Source of the DNA: Synaphobranchus kaupii | Taxonomy: Eukaryota > Chordata > Actinopteri > Anguilliformes > Synaphobranchidae | Length of the DNA: 64,000 nt | Assembly (NCBI GenBank): GCA_029718625.1 | Contig: CM056383.1 | Location: forward strand, 18,562,722 to 18,626,721 | Reading direction: 5' to 3' | Part shown: one piece after another, positions 34,212-44,615 of the stretch | How positions within the stretch are numbered: position 1 is the first letter of the stretch | How the letters are laid out: every line of letters begins with the position of its first letter | Made by a program: the position numbers and the translations under genes | Notes under the pieces: generated by a model | What the model saw: the letters and a program-made list of their open reading frames with translations, nothing else | Database searches by the model: none | Told to the model about the DNA's origin: nothing

Positions 34212-35051
34212 ACACGGAAATGAGTTGATTAATTTCCTCAGTCTGGGTTACCCCCTCTGCTGATCTAGGGAGATTGACTAGTTAAGCTTAATGTATCACG
34301 GAGTATTGCACCCGTAGAACTATGTCTTAAGTTAGATCATCTCCGCATGATGTTTATACATGTTGAGAACGGGGGTTGCCAATATTACCTTCTGGGGTCC
34401 CTGAGCTTTATTGGATAGGCTATACCTTATGAAGTGGCCTCTTCCGCAACCTCTGAGATAAACTCGGATATCAAGTCAGCCGTGAGAGGTGTACATAAAC
34501 GGCCGTATTTAGCACCCGGTGGAACCAGCGCATCCAGTTCAGAGAACAGGCTCAAGAGTACGAGAGTACTTTAACAAATCAACTGTAAATTCTACATCGC
34601 AATATTAGTAATTAAATTGGAGTCAGATACATGCGTATAGAATCAGCGTTGGTGGCTGACAGTCAATATAATATACACAGGCTGCCGTTTTGGATAAGCT
34701 GGGGTAAGCCTGCAGGCCAGACTTAGAGCGGGAGGCAAAGTGGTACTATTAGCTGATCCCGTGAATTTAAAGAAGCAGTCTCATCCGGTTGTAAGAACAG
34801 TAATATTTCAGAACTCTTACCTTTTCCCACAGCAACAGCGGAAAACATCACGCTTAAACCTTCGCTCCGTGCTATTCCCTCATTGGTCTAGCTGCGCAGG
34901 ATTTACAATGTAACACAATGTTTGAACTTACAATAATACAAACACTGCCGTTGGCAAACTCATCTGAGGTAGGCTCATTAATTTATGACAGAAGCAGAAG
35001 CCAGGACATGGAAACCATACACCATGTAGAATCCAACACTTTAAAATAACA
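34212..35051. other. Intergenic, no gene seen
   Basis: Non-repetitive on inspection. It may continue a possible LTR interrupted by the hAT insertion. No coding frame is supported. Confidence 0.4.
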
Positions 35052-35055
35052 TTAA

Positions 35056-35315
35056 AGGTTGTATCAGCGATGCTGGGCCGAAACATAAATGATCACATTC
35101 ATCTGATTTTTCCTCACGATCCGCTAGCTGCCCGCCCCATAAGCAGGCCATCAAAAAACCGCGTCTCTGTAGGCAGCCTATGCTCCGAGATCGTACACAA
35201 AAACAAATGGTACTACCAGCCACTCAAAACCAAAATAAACAGTATTCCAACCAATCACCGACAAGGGGTGGGTGTTGTGGGGTTTTGCGCTCGTGCACGC
35301 GAAGTGGGAGCTGAA
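35056..35315. repeat. Terminal inverted repeat, left
   Basis: 260 bp, the inverse of 42441-42700, ending GTGGGAGCTGAA. It generates a mirror-image pair of 60-73-aa open frames at both ends, which are not genes. Confidence 0.93.
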
Positions 35316-36111
35316 AGGTTGTATCAGCGATTTTGGGTGACGTCACTTCTGAAGCGAAATCCCAAACAAACAGAGCCAGCTCCATAGATATATATAAAGG
35401 CTAGATGTCTCGTCCGCGTTGCTGGACGTTCGTCACCTCTTTCAGTTCAACTTGATACAAGACTATACATCCTTCAACGAATTCCAATTCGGAACTAACC
35501 ATAGACAAAACCGGCAATTTAGACAAACTGTGGTTAGAATCAGCTAGCTATAGCTTGCCAATTTTGATTTAGCTACCAGCTAACAAACGCAACTCACACA
35601 CTGAATTCCTACCATCGGATATTCACTCTGTTCAGCATGACTTTTTTATTTATTTTATTTTTATTTATTTATTCATTTATTTATTTCGGCACGCATATAG
35701 TCACACTTTATCACAATTTCTGTAATATGCCCTGACAAAACACATTACCTGCCGAAAAGGGATACGGGAAAAAGCAGCCTGCTTATCAAGTCCCGCCCCA
35801 ATTCCTCAATCAAATTTGAAAGTTCACATTATACATTTGTTTAAAACAGATTATTTCATATCACAACAGCATAGCTGAACTTGCTTTATAACAAAACAGT
35901 CCGAGAAAGAAAAGGAAAAATAAAATAAAAAAAAATAAATAAATAAAAATAAACAAAACAATAAAGTCCAAATAAGTCATATTTAAATGTACATGTCATT
36001 CATTAGACAAAACAATTTGTTTTTACTCATGCCAGTACATCGTACTGTACAGTACTTTTTTTTTTTGTACATCGTGACATTGTTTTCATTTCATGATAAC
36101 CCCCTATTTTT

Positions 36112-37784
36112 TTATACTTGATAATTTTCTACCATCTTGCATCTTATCTTACTCTTGAAGGTCTTTAAGTTTGTAGACATTTTAATCTCATCATGTAAAC
36201 TGTTCCAAAGCTTAACCCCCACAATGGATAATGAATGACCTCTGAGTGTTGACTTTATAGCTTTTTGTTTATAAATCATATTTCCTCTTAGGTTATGTAT
36301 GTCATCTCTCTTTAGAAACAGTTTCTGTATATTTACGGGTAAGAGATTTTTGGAGGCTAAGAATAATATTTGTACAGTATTATATTTAATTATATCCTGC
36401 CACTTGAGAAACTTTGCCTTAATAAACAAATAATTTGTGTGGTCTCTATATGGGACACTATATACAACTCTCATTGCCCTTTTTTGGAGTTTGAACAGTG
36501 GCTCTATAGTGTCTTTATAAGTGTGTCCCCACACTTCAACACAGTAGTGTAGGTGAGGTGTTATGAGTGCTGAGTAAATTGTCTTAAGTGAATGTTGATT
36601 GAGTAGTTTCTGCATTTTCCACAAAATAGACACGCTTTTGGCCAATTTACATTGAACTAGCTTCACATGTGGTTTCCATGTCAGGAGGCTATCTACCGTA
36701 ACCCCCAGAATCTTGTGTTCGTTCACTCGTTCAATGTTGATACCATTGACCTTTAAGTTTATGTTTTCCTTCAGGCCTCTTTTCCCAAATAATATGAATT
36801 TTGTCTTTGAAAGGTTTAGTGATAGTTTATTAATATTAAACCACGCGTGAAGCTTTGACATTTCATTGTTAACTGATGTGACCATTTGATTAAGATCAAT
36901 TCCAGAACAGAGGATGTTTGTGTCGTCCGCGAATAAAATTAATTTTAAAACGTCAGATACTTTGACTATGTCATTAATATATAGTATAAATAATTTTGGT
37001 CCTAAGACTGAACCCTGTGTGACCCCACAGGTGATATCCAGGCATGATGATATGTTGTCCCCTATCTGAACAAATTGAACTCTATTTGATAGGTAACTCT
37101 TTATCCATTGTAATGCGATTCCTCTAACTCCATATCTGTACAATTTTTCCATCAATATGCTGTGGTTTATCGTGTCAAAAGCTTTTTTCAAGTCAATGAA
37201 GATGCCTATGGTGAATAGTTTCCGGTCTAGCGCGTCTTTGATAAATTCTATGGATTCTGTTAGGGCCAGTGCTGTTGAATGTTTTTTCCTGAACCCGTAT
37301 TGGTTGTCACATAACAGTTTGTGTTTATCAATGAACTTATCTAATCTGACATTAAAGAGCTTTTCAATAATTTTTGAGCACTGTGGTAAAATTGAAACAG
37401 GACGATAATTTGAAAACTCCTGTTTGTCTCCACTTTTGTATAAAGGAAGACCTTTTGCTATCTTCATTTTATCTGGAAACACGCCATTACAGAACGATAA
37501 GTTACATATATATGTTAGTGGAGGTATGATCGCCTTTGATATCCTTTTTAACAATGTCATGTCTATCTGATCTACGTCAGTGGATGTCTTAGCTGTGCAG
37601 TCTCTCAGTATTGCTTTAATTTCATTTTGTGTGACAGGATTTAAAAATAATGACTCTTGTTTTGTCTCACTGCCCCTATCAAAGTGATCCCACTGCAGTA
37701 GTGAGGAAGGAATGGCCTTGGCTAGCTCCGGACCAACACTAACAAAGTATTTGTTGAAACTGTCTACTATCGACATATTTTCTT
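36112..37784 (-). pseudogene. LINE ORF2 3' part: reverse transcriptase
   Basis: Intact over about 555 codons after the inner LINE. Order of motifs: NYRPVSILPQCSKIIEK, QYGFRKKHSTALAL, GIFIDLKKAFDTINHSIL (motif A, catalytic Asp), GVTQGSVLGPKLFILYINDI (motif B), ILFADDTN (motif C, catalytic FADD), then thumb and C-terminal sequence ending MVENYQV. The upstream about 16 codons of the open frame belong to the inner LINE's tail and the target duplication. Without interruption it would continue the endonuclease half. The FADD box and GVTQGSVLGP place it in the L2/CR1/Jockey-related group. The RT active-site residues look intact, but the gene is split. Confidence 0.9.
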
Positions 37785-37797
37785 CTTCCCTCTTGTT

Positions 37798-39868
37798 CTT
37801 CTTCTTCGTTTGGGTAGGAACTTTTTGTCCCACATCCCCAGGCTCGGGGCCGAGGGGCTATCCTTTTACCACCCCGAGCCTGGGGGGGGGTTCACCCGGA
37901 CTATATTTCAGGGCACACCTCCAGTAGCCACGTCACCGTGTCATCATCCAGAACCGACAGACCATGCATCCCATTGGGTGCCCGATAAATCAGGCAGTCC
38001 AGGATGACATGGTCTGCGGTTTGTTCCTCCGCGCCACACTCGCAGGCTGCGCAAGAAGCCAAGCCCCATCTGTGCATCGATGAGCGGAAGCGCCCAACGC
38101 CGGTCCGGAGGCGGTTAAGCCTCACCCATGCCAGTCTAGGCAGGTCCACCCCAATAGGGGGAAAACCGACGTCTGGGATGAAGTCACGGAGTCTAGAGGT
38201 GTTCTCCTCCCACTCCGTGCTCCAGATGTAATCCGCCCACCGTGCCGCACTGATGTTAAGATCACTGCATTGCTGCAGGAATTCCTGTGCGGCAGGCACA
38301 AATGGGTGTCTCGACTTAAGGCGCCGGGGAGGCTCAGCAATTACAGCGAGCCTTTCGTGGAGCAGATGGTTTGGCTCCATGGCCCGGCACGCGAGACGTG
38401 CTGTGGCTCCCGCGCGGCGAAGCCCAGCGGGCTGGATGCCTGCAAGAATGGGAAGATTGTCCACGAGAGTGGGACGCAGGCATCCTGTCACGATGCGCAA
38501 GGCTTCGTTGATGGGCGTATCGATGAGGCGGGTGTGGGCACTGCGACACCATACCGGTGCGCAGCACTCACTAGTCGAGTAAACAAGGGCCAGGGCTGCC
38601 GTACGCAATGTTCTTGCGTCGGCGCCCCAGCCTGACCCGACTAGTCGCCTCATCAATGCCACACGAGATGTTAACTTCTTGCGCAGTGACTCAAGGTGTC
38701 GGCGAAACGTGAGCGACCTGTCCAATGTCACGCCGAGGTAGATTGGCTCAGCGCAGCATGGCAGGGGTGTTCCGCCAATATATATTCGGAGCTCACGTTT
38801 AGCCTCCCTGTTGTTAAGATGGAAGGCCGCCGACACCGTCTTTGCCTCGCTGAGCTTCAACCTCCATTTCCAGAGGTATGCCACTAGTGTCTGCATGTCC
38901 TGGCTCAAAGTCCCCTCCAATGACTGCCAGTCTCCAGCGGAGTACACCAACGCGAGGTCATCCGCGTAGGCATACTTCCGCGAGACTGTATCAGGCAAGT
39001 CATAAGTGTAGATATTATAGAGGAGGGGGGCCAGGACAGATCCCTGGGGGACGCCGTTCTTGAGGCGTCGTAACCTGCTTTGCTGTCCGCTACCGGTGGT
39101 AAGGTTAAAGCTGCGATTTCGGACAAGCTCCAGGATCATACTGACCATGTGCCTGTCCGGCAGCAGGTGGAGCAGCTTGCAGGTGAGGCCGCGGTGCCAT
39201 ACGGTATCATAGGCAGCCGTCAGATCGACAAAAACGGCTCCGGCCTTCTTCTTGAACGAAAAGCTGTCCTCGATGTCTTGAGTCATCAAAGTGACTTGGT
39301 CTACGGTCGATCTCCCGCGTCGGAACCCGGCCTGCTCCCGAGGGAGCAGTGGGTCGACGATCGGTTCGACGCGGGCGTAGATAAGACGCTCGAGGATCTT
39401 GAAGGGGATGCAGAGCAAGGAGATGGGACGGTAGCTCTTAGGATCCCCTTCAGGCTTATTCGGCTTAGGGATCGCGACAACTAGGGCTCTTCTCCAGATT
39501 TTGGGGATCTTGAGTTGGCGCAAGCAGGAAGAGAGGAAAGCTCTTAACCAGGACTTCAGGGCAGGTGCGGCATGGAGTATAAGCTCCGGGCAGATGGAAT
39601 CAGGGCCCAGAGCTTTTCCTGGCTTTAGGTGCTGGAGGGCGGCAGCGAACTCCTCCGGTGTGAATTCACCGGAGATGTTATCGCTGCTAGATGTTGGGGC
39701 CCTCCAGAGGTCAGACACTTCTTTTGCCACGAGTCGTGATGACTCGCGGTCTTTACCCTCGTATACCCCATTTTTCACAAATTGTGATGCGATTTTATTT
39801 GCAGAAATGGGGCAGTGACGAGGGGAGTGTCTTGACCTGCCAGTGAGGTTGTTCAGGATACTCCATGC
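37798..39868 (-). mobile_element. Inner LINE (Jockey/I-like group), 5'-truncated, with 13-bp TSD
   Basis: Flanked by CTTCCCTCTTGTT on both sides (37785-37797 and 39869-39881), a 13-bp target duplication. It lies in ORF2 of the outer LINE, so it inserted later. On the minus strand it ends in GAAGAAGAAG next to the duplication, a typical short 3' tail. The 5' end lacks an endonuclease, as expected from incomplete reverse transcription. GC content is clearly higher than the host LINE. It encodes one long frame (37901-39778). Confidence 0.93.
37901..39778 (-). CDS. Inner LINE reverse transcriptase polyprotein, N-terminally truncated
   Basis: 625 codons without a stop. The N-terminal part is RESSRLVAKEVSDLWRAPTS and PEEFAAALQHLKPGKALGPD. 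RT motifs follow: SYRPISLLCIPFKILERLIY, QAGFRRGRSTVDQV, GAVFVDLTAAYDTVWH (motif A), GVPQGSVLAPLLYNIY (motif B) and KYAYADDLAL (motif C, YADD). The C-terminus has a CACECGAEEQTADHVILDC cysteine-histidine motif, as in Jockey/I-type LINEs. An additional 5' stretch (about 39795-39850) belongs to the same protein in another phase. Long intact frame and clean target duplication suggest a recent insertion. It lacks endonuclease and 5' promoter, so it cannot move by itself. Confidence 0.9.
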   Translation of the reverse strand: MKNGVYEGKDRESSRLVAKEVSDLWRAPTSSSDNISGEFTPEEFAAALQHLKPGKALGPDSICPELILHAAPALKSWLRAFLSSCLRQLKIPKIWRRALVVAIPKPNKPEGDPKSYRPISLLCIPFKILERLIYARVEPIVDPLLPREQAGFRRGRSTVDQVTLMTQDIEDSFSFKKKAGAVFVDLTAAYDTVWHRGLTCKLLHLLPDRHMVSMILELVRNRSFNLTTGSGQQSRLRRLKNGVPQGSVLAPLLYNIYTYDLPDTVSRKYAYADDLALVYSAGDWQSLEGTLSQDMQTLVAYLWKWRLKLSEAKTVSAAFHLNNREAKRELRIYIGGTPLPCCAEPIYLGVTLDRSLTFRRHLESLRKKLTSRVALMRRLVGSGWGADARTLRTAALALVYSTSECCAPVWCRSAHTRLIDTPINEALRIVTGCLRPTLVDNLPILAGIQPAGLRRAGATARLACRAMEPNHLLHERLAVIAEPPRRLKSRHPFVPAAQEFLQQCSDLNISAARWADYIWSTEWEENTSRLRDFIPDVGFPPIGVDLPRLAWVRLNRLRTGVGRFRSSMHRWGLASCAACECGAEEQTADHVILDCLIYRAPNGMHGLSVLDDDTVTWLLEVCPEI

Positions 39869-39881
39869 CTTCCCTCTTGTT

Positions 39882-41272
39882 GTTTATATTGAAATGATCC
39901 GAGAATGTCCTCTTGGCCTTTCGCCCAGAGACGGAATTTATTATTTTCCAGAGGTTTCTGGTGTAATTTTTATTTTCTGTTAGTAACTTATCATAATAAT
40001 CTTTTTTGTGTTTCCTCAACAGATAAGTCACTCTGTTTCTGCAACGTTTGTACTTTGCATATGATTGTACACTCCTTTCCTTTAAAAACAGTTTATATAA
40101 GCTGTTTTTTTTTCTGCAGGCTTTTTCTATGTTCTTGGTAAACCATGGCCTTATTTCTTTGACTTTTTTGCCTTTTCTCGAATTTTTGACTACCGGGCAG
40201 TGCTTGTCATATATTGAATTTATTGTGTTTAAGAAGGCCTCATACGCTTTGTTTGTGTCTCTTTCATTCAATACATCATTCCACTTTTGATTCATCATAT
40301 CTTGTTCAAAATCTTTGAGTCTCTTTTCGTTTCTAATTCTTTTTAAGATTTTTGTCACTGGATTCTGATCCAAAGTGTGTTTCCAGTCACAGATAGCGAA
40401 GACTGGAAGGTGATCAGAGATATAATTTATCATAATACCACTTGTTATTACTGTGTCCAGTATATTTGTATAGATGTTGTCAATTAGTGTGGCACTATGT
40501 TTAGTGATTCTGCTTGGCTGGGTGATTAGTGGTCGCATTCCCCACGCATACATTGTGTTAACGAAGTCCTCAATCAACTTGTTATCTTTGGGATTTAATA
40601 TGTCTACGTTAAAGTCACCACATATAAAAACATTTGACTGATTCATTTTTTATAATATTTCTCCCATACAATTGTTGAATATGTCTATTTTTGAGCTGGG
40701 AGCTCTGTAAACATTGCATATAACAGTTTTTTTACCTTTCGGCGTTGAGAATTCAATTGTTACACACTCCATTACATTTTCAACGACAATTGACAAGCTT
40801 TCCAGTATTCCAGTAAATTTATGCTATCCTCAATAAACAGTGCAACCCCTCCACCAGATTTGTTGATTATGTTCTTACACACAAAATTATACCCTTCCAG
40901 GTGGAAATCCATGCATTTCTCAACGTTAATCCAAGTTTCCGACACTGCAATGATGTTAAATGGTTTGGCAAATGTACATAGATACTCCTGTATCTGTTCA
41001 AAGTTTGCGTATAGACTCCTGCTGTTGAAGTGGATTATTGACAGCTTTCCACCCATGCTAATGTTCTTATTGAACTGGTCTTCCAAGTAATATCCACATT
41101 TGTTTGTTTCATTATAATAAAAGTGTCTGTCTGGATCCACTTCTTCATTTATGGCTTTTGATCTTGGGTTCTGGTTAGATATCATACTCCCTTTTTCATA
41201 GTCAGCAATTTTATCCATCAATTCATTCATTTTAATCCGTGAAGTTTTACTTTTTGTTTGAACTGAGTTCAT
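39882..41272 (-). pseudogene. LINE ORF2 5' part: endonuclease and linker
   Basis: The frame 41272-40772 holds KLSIIHFNSRSLYANFEQIQ, IIAVSETWI and GGGVALFI, the start of an apurinic/apyrimidinic-type endonuclease that nicks target DNA. The phase shifts at about 40800. The next frame opens near 40646 with CGDFNVDIL, RITKHSATLIDNIYTN and YISDHLPVFA (the SDH box). One TAA also lies just before it. After the nuclease comes a basic linker (RNRVTYLLRKHKKDYYDKL, NLWKIINSVSGRK). The reading frame reaches KRE at about 39880 and then enters the inner LINE. Confidence 0.85.
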
Positions 41273-41302
41273 GGCGTTTTCACATAGTTTTCACGTACCT
41301 TA

Positions 41303-41998
41303 CTATTCATATTTCTCCAGCTCCTCCAGCGCCCTGATCAGCACCGGTCTGGTGTTTTCTGAAGACCCATTTGGTTTGATATAAACTTTACAATTTGCCG
41401 TCCAGGTGTTCTGTAATTTTTCCCCTTTCTTCAATTGACGCGCTTTCCAAGCGATGGTGGCGTTTACTTTGCTGAGATTTTCATTGATGAACACGTTGGA
41501 TCCTTTCAGATTTTTACCCTGTTTCAGTAGAGCAACTTTGTATTTCCTACTTATGAATCTCAGCACCACGGCGCGGGTTTCGTTTTCCCTGCCTTCGTTA
41601 GTTTTTTTCTTGGGCAGCAGATAACAAGAATCCACGTTTGTGAGATCCATGTCGATGTTTTTGGAGTCTAGAAAATTCTCCACTTGTATTTCCACAGATT
41701 GGATGTCTGCCTCGTCTGTCTCCTCGTGGGACCTCATCGCCCTGGCATAGTTCCTTGGTTTGATTCTGAGCCCTGTGATGATCACATCATTAAGCTTCCC
41801 TTGCTGTTCAAGCTCCTCCACTCTGTATGTTAGAACCTTTATTCGTTGGTCTTTCTTGATATTTTCCTCTTTAAGATCTTGTAACTCCTTCATTATGTCT
41901 TTCAGTTGGACCTTGATACCTTCCAGGCTTTCCATAATTATTGACAAGTCCGATGGATTTGAGTGACTAGTTTTAGCTGTCTTTTCTGTCTTGCCCAT
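41303..41998 (-). CDS. LINE ORF1 protein, coiled coil plus RNA-binding fold
   Basis: An intact 231-codon frame from ATG 41998. Residues about 20-70 form a heptad-like coiled coil (MESLEGIKVQLKDIMKELQD, then LKEENIKKDQRIKVLTYRVE). Then comes a NDVIITGLRIK segment typical of an RRM-like fold, FLDSKNIDM and VDSCYLLPKK, with a basic C-terminal half (RKYKVALLKQGKNLKG, AWKARQLKKGEKLQ). This is the layout of LINE ORF1 proteins that trimerise and coat the LINE RNA. ORF2 starts about 30 bp downstream. The frame has no stop, so this part of the element is well preserved. No zinc knuckle is visible. Confidence 0.8.
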   Translation of the reverse strand: MGKTEKTAKTSHSNPSDLSIIMESLEGIKVQLKDIMKELQDLKEENIKKDQRIKVLTYRVEELEQQGKLNDVIITGLRIKPRNYARAMRSHEETDEADIQSVEIQVENFLDSKNIDMDLTNVDSCYLLPKKKTNEGRENETRAVVLRFISRKYKVALLKQGKNLKGSNVFINENLSKVNATIAWKARQLKKGEKLQNTWTANCKVYIKPNGSSENTRPVLIRALEELEKYE

Positions 41999-42236
41999 TT
42001 TCTTGTTTTCAGTGATTTTTAAGGATTTGCTATATTGTTGTATTGTTTCGTTGAGCTTATCATTCCCCCCCAGTTCCCGATGCAGCTGTTACCTTGAGCT
42101 GTTGCTCCTTCACCTACGTTCGCTAGACCTAGAGCTATCCAAATTTAGTCAAGCTTCGCTCACATTTTTTCCAGAATGCCATTTTGCAAATTCACATCCA
42201 AACAAGTTAGCAAGCAACAAGCTAGCAGTTACTCAC

Positions 42237-42406
42237 CTGTCCAGAAGGAACAGCGCGACCTGGGCATCCAATTTAAAATCTTTAAGTTCTTTTAGTTCCT
42301 TCCATCTTTCCATAGCCTTCCCGATACATATTCTGGTCTTGGAAAATATACGTTGGTATTCCCTCACCACCCTCCTCTTCCTCCTCTTGGGGATTGATTC
42401 CACCAT
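42237..42406 (-). pseudogene. Putative first exon of the TTAA transposon
   Basis: The ATG at 42406 opens a stop-free 170-nt stretch that ends GGACAG before GTGAGT (42236-42231), a strong 5' splice site. The peptide is basic at the start (PKRRKRRVVREYQR) and then reads MERWKELKELKDFKLDAQVA followed by LFLLD. I recognise a similar R-W-x-x-L...D-x-x-V-A-x-x-LLD pattern only loosely, from N-terminal exons of fish transposon proteins, and do not assign a function. It lies 35 bp inside the right TIR, the expected place for a first exon. The downstream exons are not in the window, so the element is a partial copy. Confidence 0.5.
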
Positions 42407-42440
42407 TCTAGCTCCTGATAATTGTCAGACGCTGCCCTCC

Positions 42441-42700
42441 TTCAGCTCCCACTTTGCGTGCACGAGCGCAAAACCCCATAACACCCACCCCTTGTCGGTG
42501 ATTGGTTGGAATACTGTTTATTTTGGTTTTGAGTGGTTGGTAGTACCATTTGTTTTTGTGTACGATCTCGGAGCATAGGCTGCCTACAGAGACGCGGTTT
42601 TTTGATGGCCTGCTTATGGGGCGGGCAGCTAGCGGATCGTGAGGAAAAATCAGATGAATGTGATCATTTATGTTTCGGCCCAGCATCGCTGATACAACCT
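42441..42700. repeat. Terminal inverted repeat, right
   Basis: 260 bp starting TTCAGCTCCCAC. About 99% identical to the left repeat, by eye. Confidence 0.93.
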
Positions 42701-42704
42701 TTAA

Positions 42705-42926
42705 GTAAAATTAAATATAATATCTCTGAACATTTTATAACAGTAAGACATTAATTTTGTATTATCAATAATGTTACATTTTACAGTATAAAAGTGAACC
42801 AAAACGTACTAGGGCAGTGCATACTGTAGGGTACTATCAGTGACAACAATGTACTTATTTCACTGTCTCATAAAACAGTTTCAACAAATTTGAGTAAATA
42901 GTAGACCACAGCTCATCAGTTAGACT
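42705..42926. other. Short intergenic stretch or piggyBac 3' end
   Basis: AT-rich sequence between the TTAA transposon and the piggyBac gene. It probably contains the 3' UTR of the latter, but no terminal inverted repeat is visible. Confidence 0.4.
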
Positions 42927-44437
42927 TCACTCTCCATGAAAATGCTTGAAGCACTCAATGTGGAGAGGTGCATCACACTTCTCACATGCATATACAGTGC
43001 ACTTGTCGTACCATCTGCATCTGTGGAAACGGTTCCCTGTGTTCACAGGCCAGTGAGATTTTCCATCACCTCTTGCAGAATCCTGAGTGACAGTTGTTGC
43101 AATCGAAGATCTTCTGCCATGGCCAAGAGGTAGTTTTCCATATCTTTTTAGGAGACCCAGGGACACAGATCGCTGAACGGCCAGGAGTTCATATTCACTA
43201 CCAACAACATCTCTGAAGAACAACCAGCTATTCACCACCGCACTGTGAAGGGACCAAGAAAAGATTGGCCAACACCACTTCTTTGACCTTATTGCAGCCC
43301 TGTATCCCCTGTATCTTGACACCTGAAGATCATGCAGATCCACGCCCCCCATGTTTTGGTTGTATGTGAGGCTTTTTTCCAGTAACTTTTCCCCCTGTGT
43401 AAGGACCTCAGAGCTTCTGTGAGGCATTTTTTTGGAATTTCTTCACATCTGTGAAAGGGACATCATACACAGTGGTACTGTCTCAGAGTGCCAAGACATC
43501 CATAACCTCATTTTGTCATTTCATCAAGGAGGCTAAGTGAGGTGAAAAGGTTGTCATGTACAAAGTTACACACTGGAGGAACTTCCGCTTGTTCGGCTAG
43601 ACCAAGGACTACACTTGGGCTCTGTCCTAGGCCAGTTTGAGGGAGATGTGTGTGCACTCCACAATAGGGCACCATATGATAAATGGACCCTGTAGGTGGT
43701 TCAAGGCTCCACAATTTATACCCAAACCGGATTGGTTTGCCCCTGAAGAATTCTTGCAACCATGCCTGCCATAATAAGGTATCATGCTTTCGTCAACCGA
43801 TACCCATTTTGGGTATGGCATCATTTTGTAAGACCCATTCAGTGCACTGAAGATGGGCCGTACTTTGTAGAAAGGGTCGTTTGTGGCCTTTGAGTTATCC
43901 ACCAGATGGATTGAGGCCATTATTTCATCAAATTGATTCCTTCTCATTGCATTTGCGATGGCTTCATTGTAGACATCGGGGTCATATGACCAAAACATGT
44001 GCCACCGTGACACAGAACTGTAGCCCGTTTTACCCTGGTACTCCCTATCTGAGCCATCACTATCACAGTCACTTTCAATTGCCTCTTGTAGGAATGACGG
44101 TGATGCTGCACACAGCACTTGGGGGGTAATGTACGTCTAGGAGGTCCAACACCTCTGATAGTTTTAAACTGTAAAAAATTTTAAAAAAAAATTATAACTA
44201 GGATTAACAGCCAAAACCTGTGTTTTCAATTAAAACACTGTGTTATACTACCTGTCACAATTGTGACCGTTAACACATTTACACTTCTCATGAGCAAAAT
44301 ATATATACAGGAGTATAATTCTCAAAATATATCAGTAGTAGACAATTTAAAGAATATATGTACAAAAGATGATAGTTCTATATCTGTTAATTAAGGTGTT
44401 TTACTTACTTCCTTTTGTGTAAGTCTGAGGAAGGCAT
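42927..44437 (-). pseudogene. piggyBac transposase, two exons, broken
   Basis: A short first exon runs from ATG 44437 to a GTAAGT donor at 44408-44403. An acceptor TTTTTACAG ends at 44169. The exons join in phase, giving MPSSDLHKR and then LKLSEVLDLLD. Exon 2 then shifts frame. Frames 44118-43627 and 43759-43508 give YPKWVSVDESMIPYYGRHG (first catalytic Asp), RGKPIRFGYKLWSLE and FVHDNLFTS (second Asp). After stops, 43427-42927 gives NQNMGGVDLHDLQVSRYRG (third Asp), RSKKWCWPIFSW and a C-terminal cysteine-rich zinc motif CRWYDKC...CEKCDAPLHIECF. The DDD triad is present, but at least two frameshifts, stops and a deletion before NQNMGG make it inactive. Confidence 0.9.
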
Positions 44438-44615
44438 CTTCTTCCAGAGGTGCAAGCAGGAAGTAAACTGATCTGGTCATGTGACCTTCCACACTAGTCA
44501 TATGACATTGATAAATTTTAATCAAGACAATCTATTTTTTCATTTAAAAGTAGAATTACTTGCCCAAAGCCAACAACAACACTTTTAGAGCTTCCAGAAA
44601 TAAAATAAACACATG

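Larger units (their letters stand above)
35641..42090 (-). mobile_element. LINE (L2/CR1/Jockey-like group), full structure, interrupted
   Basis: On the minus strand: a 5' leader (to about 42090), ORF1 (41998-41303), ORF2 with endonuclease and reverse transcriptase, a short 3' UTR, and a tail of AAATAAAT units at about 35686-35641. ORF2 is split by a second LINE at 37798-39868. The presence of ORF1 and an apurinic-type endonuclease means it inserted nearly full-length into the TTAA transposon. ORF2 additionally carries a frameshift and a stop in the endonuclease. I could not define its own target duplication, so the 5' boundary is approximate. Confidence 0.85.
35056..42700 (-). mobile_element. 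TTAA-flanked DNA transposon with 260-bp TIRs, hosting nested LINEs
   Basis: AGGTTGTATCAGCGATGC begins at 35056, and its reverse complement ends at 42700. TTAA directly flanks both (35052-35055; 42701-42704). The inverted repeats are 260 bp and differ at about three positions, so the copy is young. TTAA duplication is known for piggyBac and Kolobok elements; the long TIRs lean towards Kolobok but do not decide. Remaining internal sequence is about 35316-35640 and 42091-42440, the latter with a spliced-looking first exon on the minus strand. Everything between is a LINE insertion. AGGTTGTATCAGCGAT recurs at 35316, directly after the left TIR. Confidence 0.8.

Noticed and set aside
38004..39484. 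Long plus-strand open frames opposite the inner LINE
   Set aside because: They are antisense shadows of the 625-codon polymerase frame, common in GC-rich coding sequence.
35041..42754. Two nearly identical small proteins, at 35041-35223 (minus) and 42533-42754 (plus)
   Set aside because: They are mirror-image translations of the 260-bp terminal inverted repeats.
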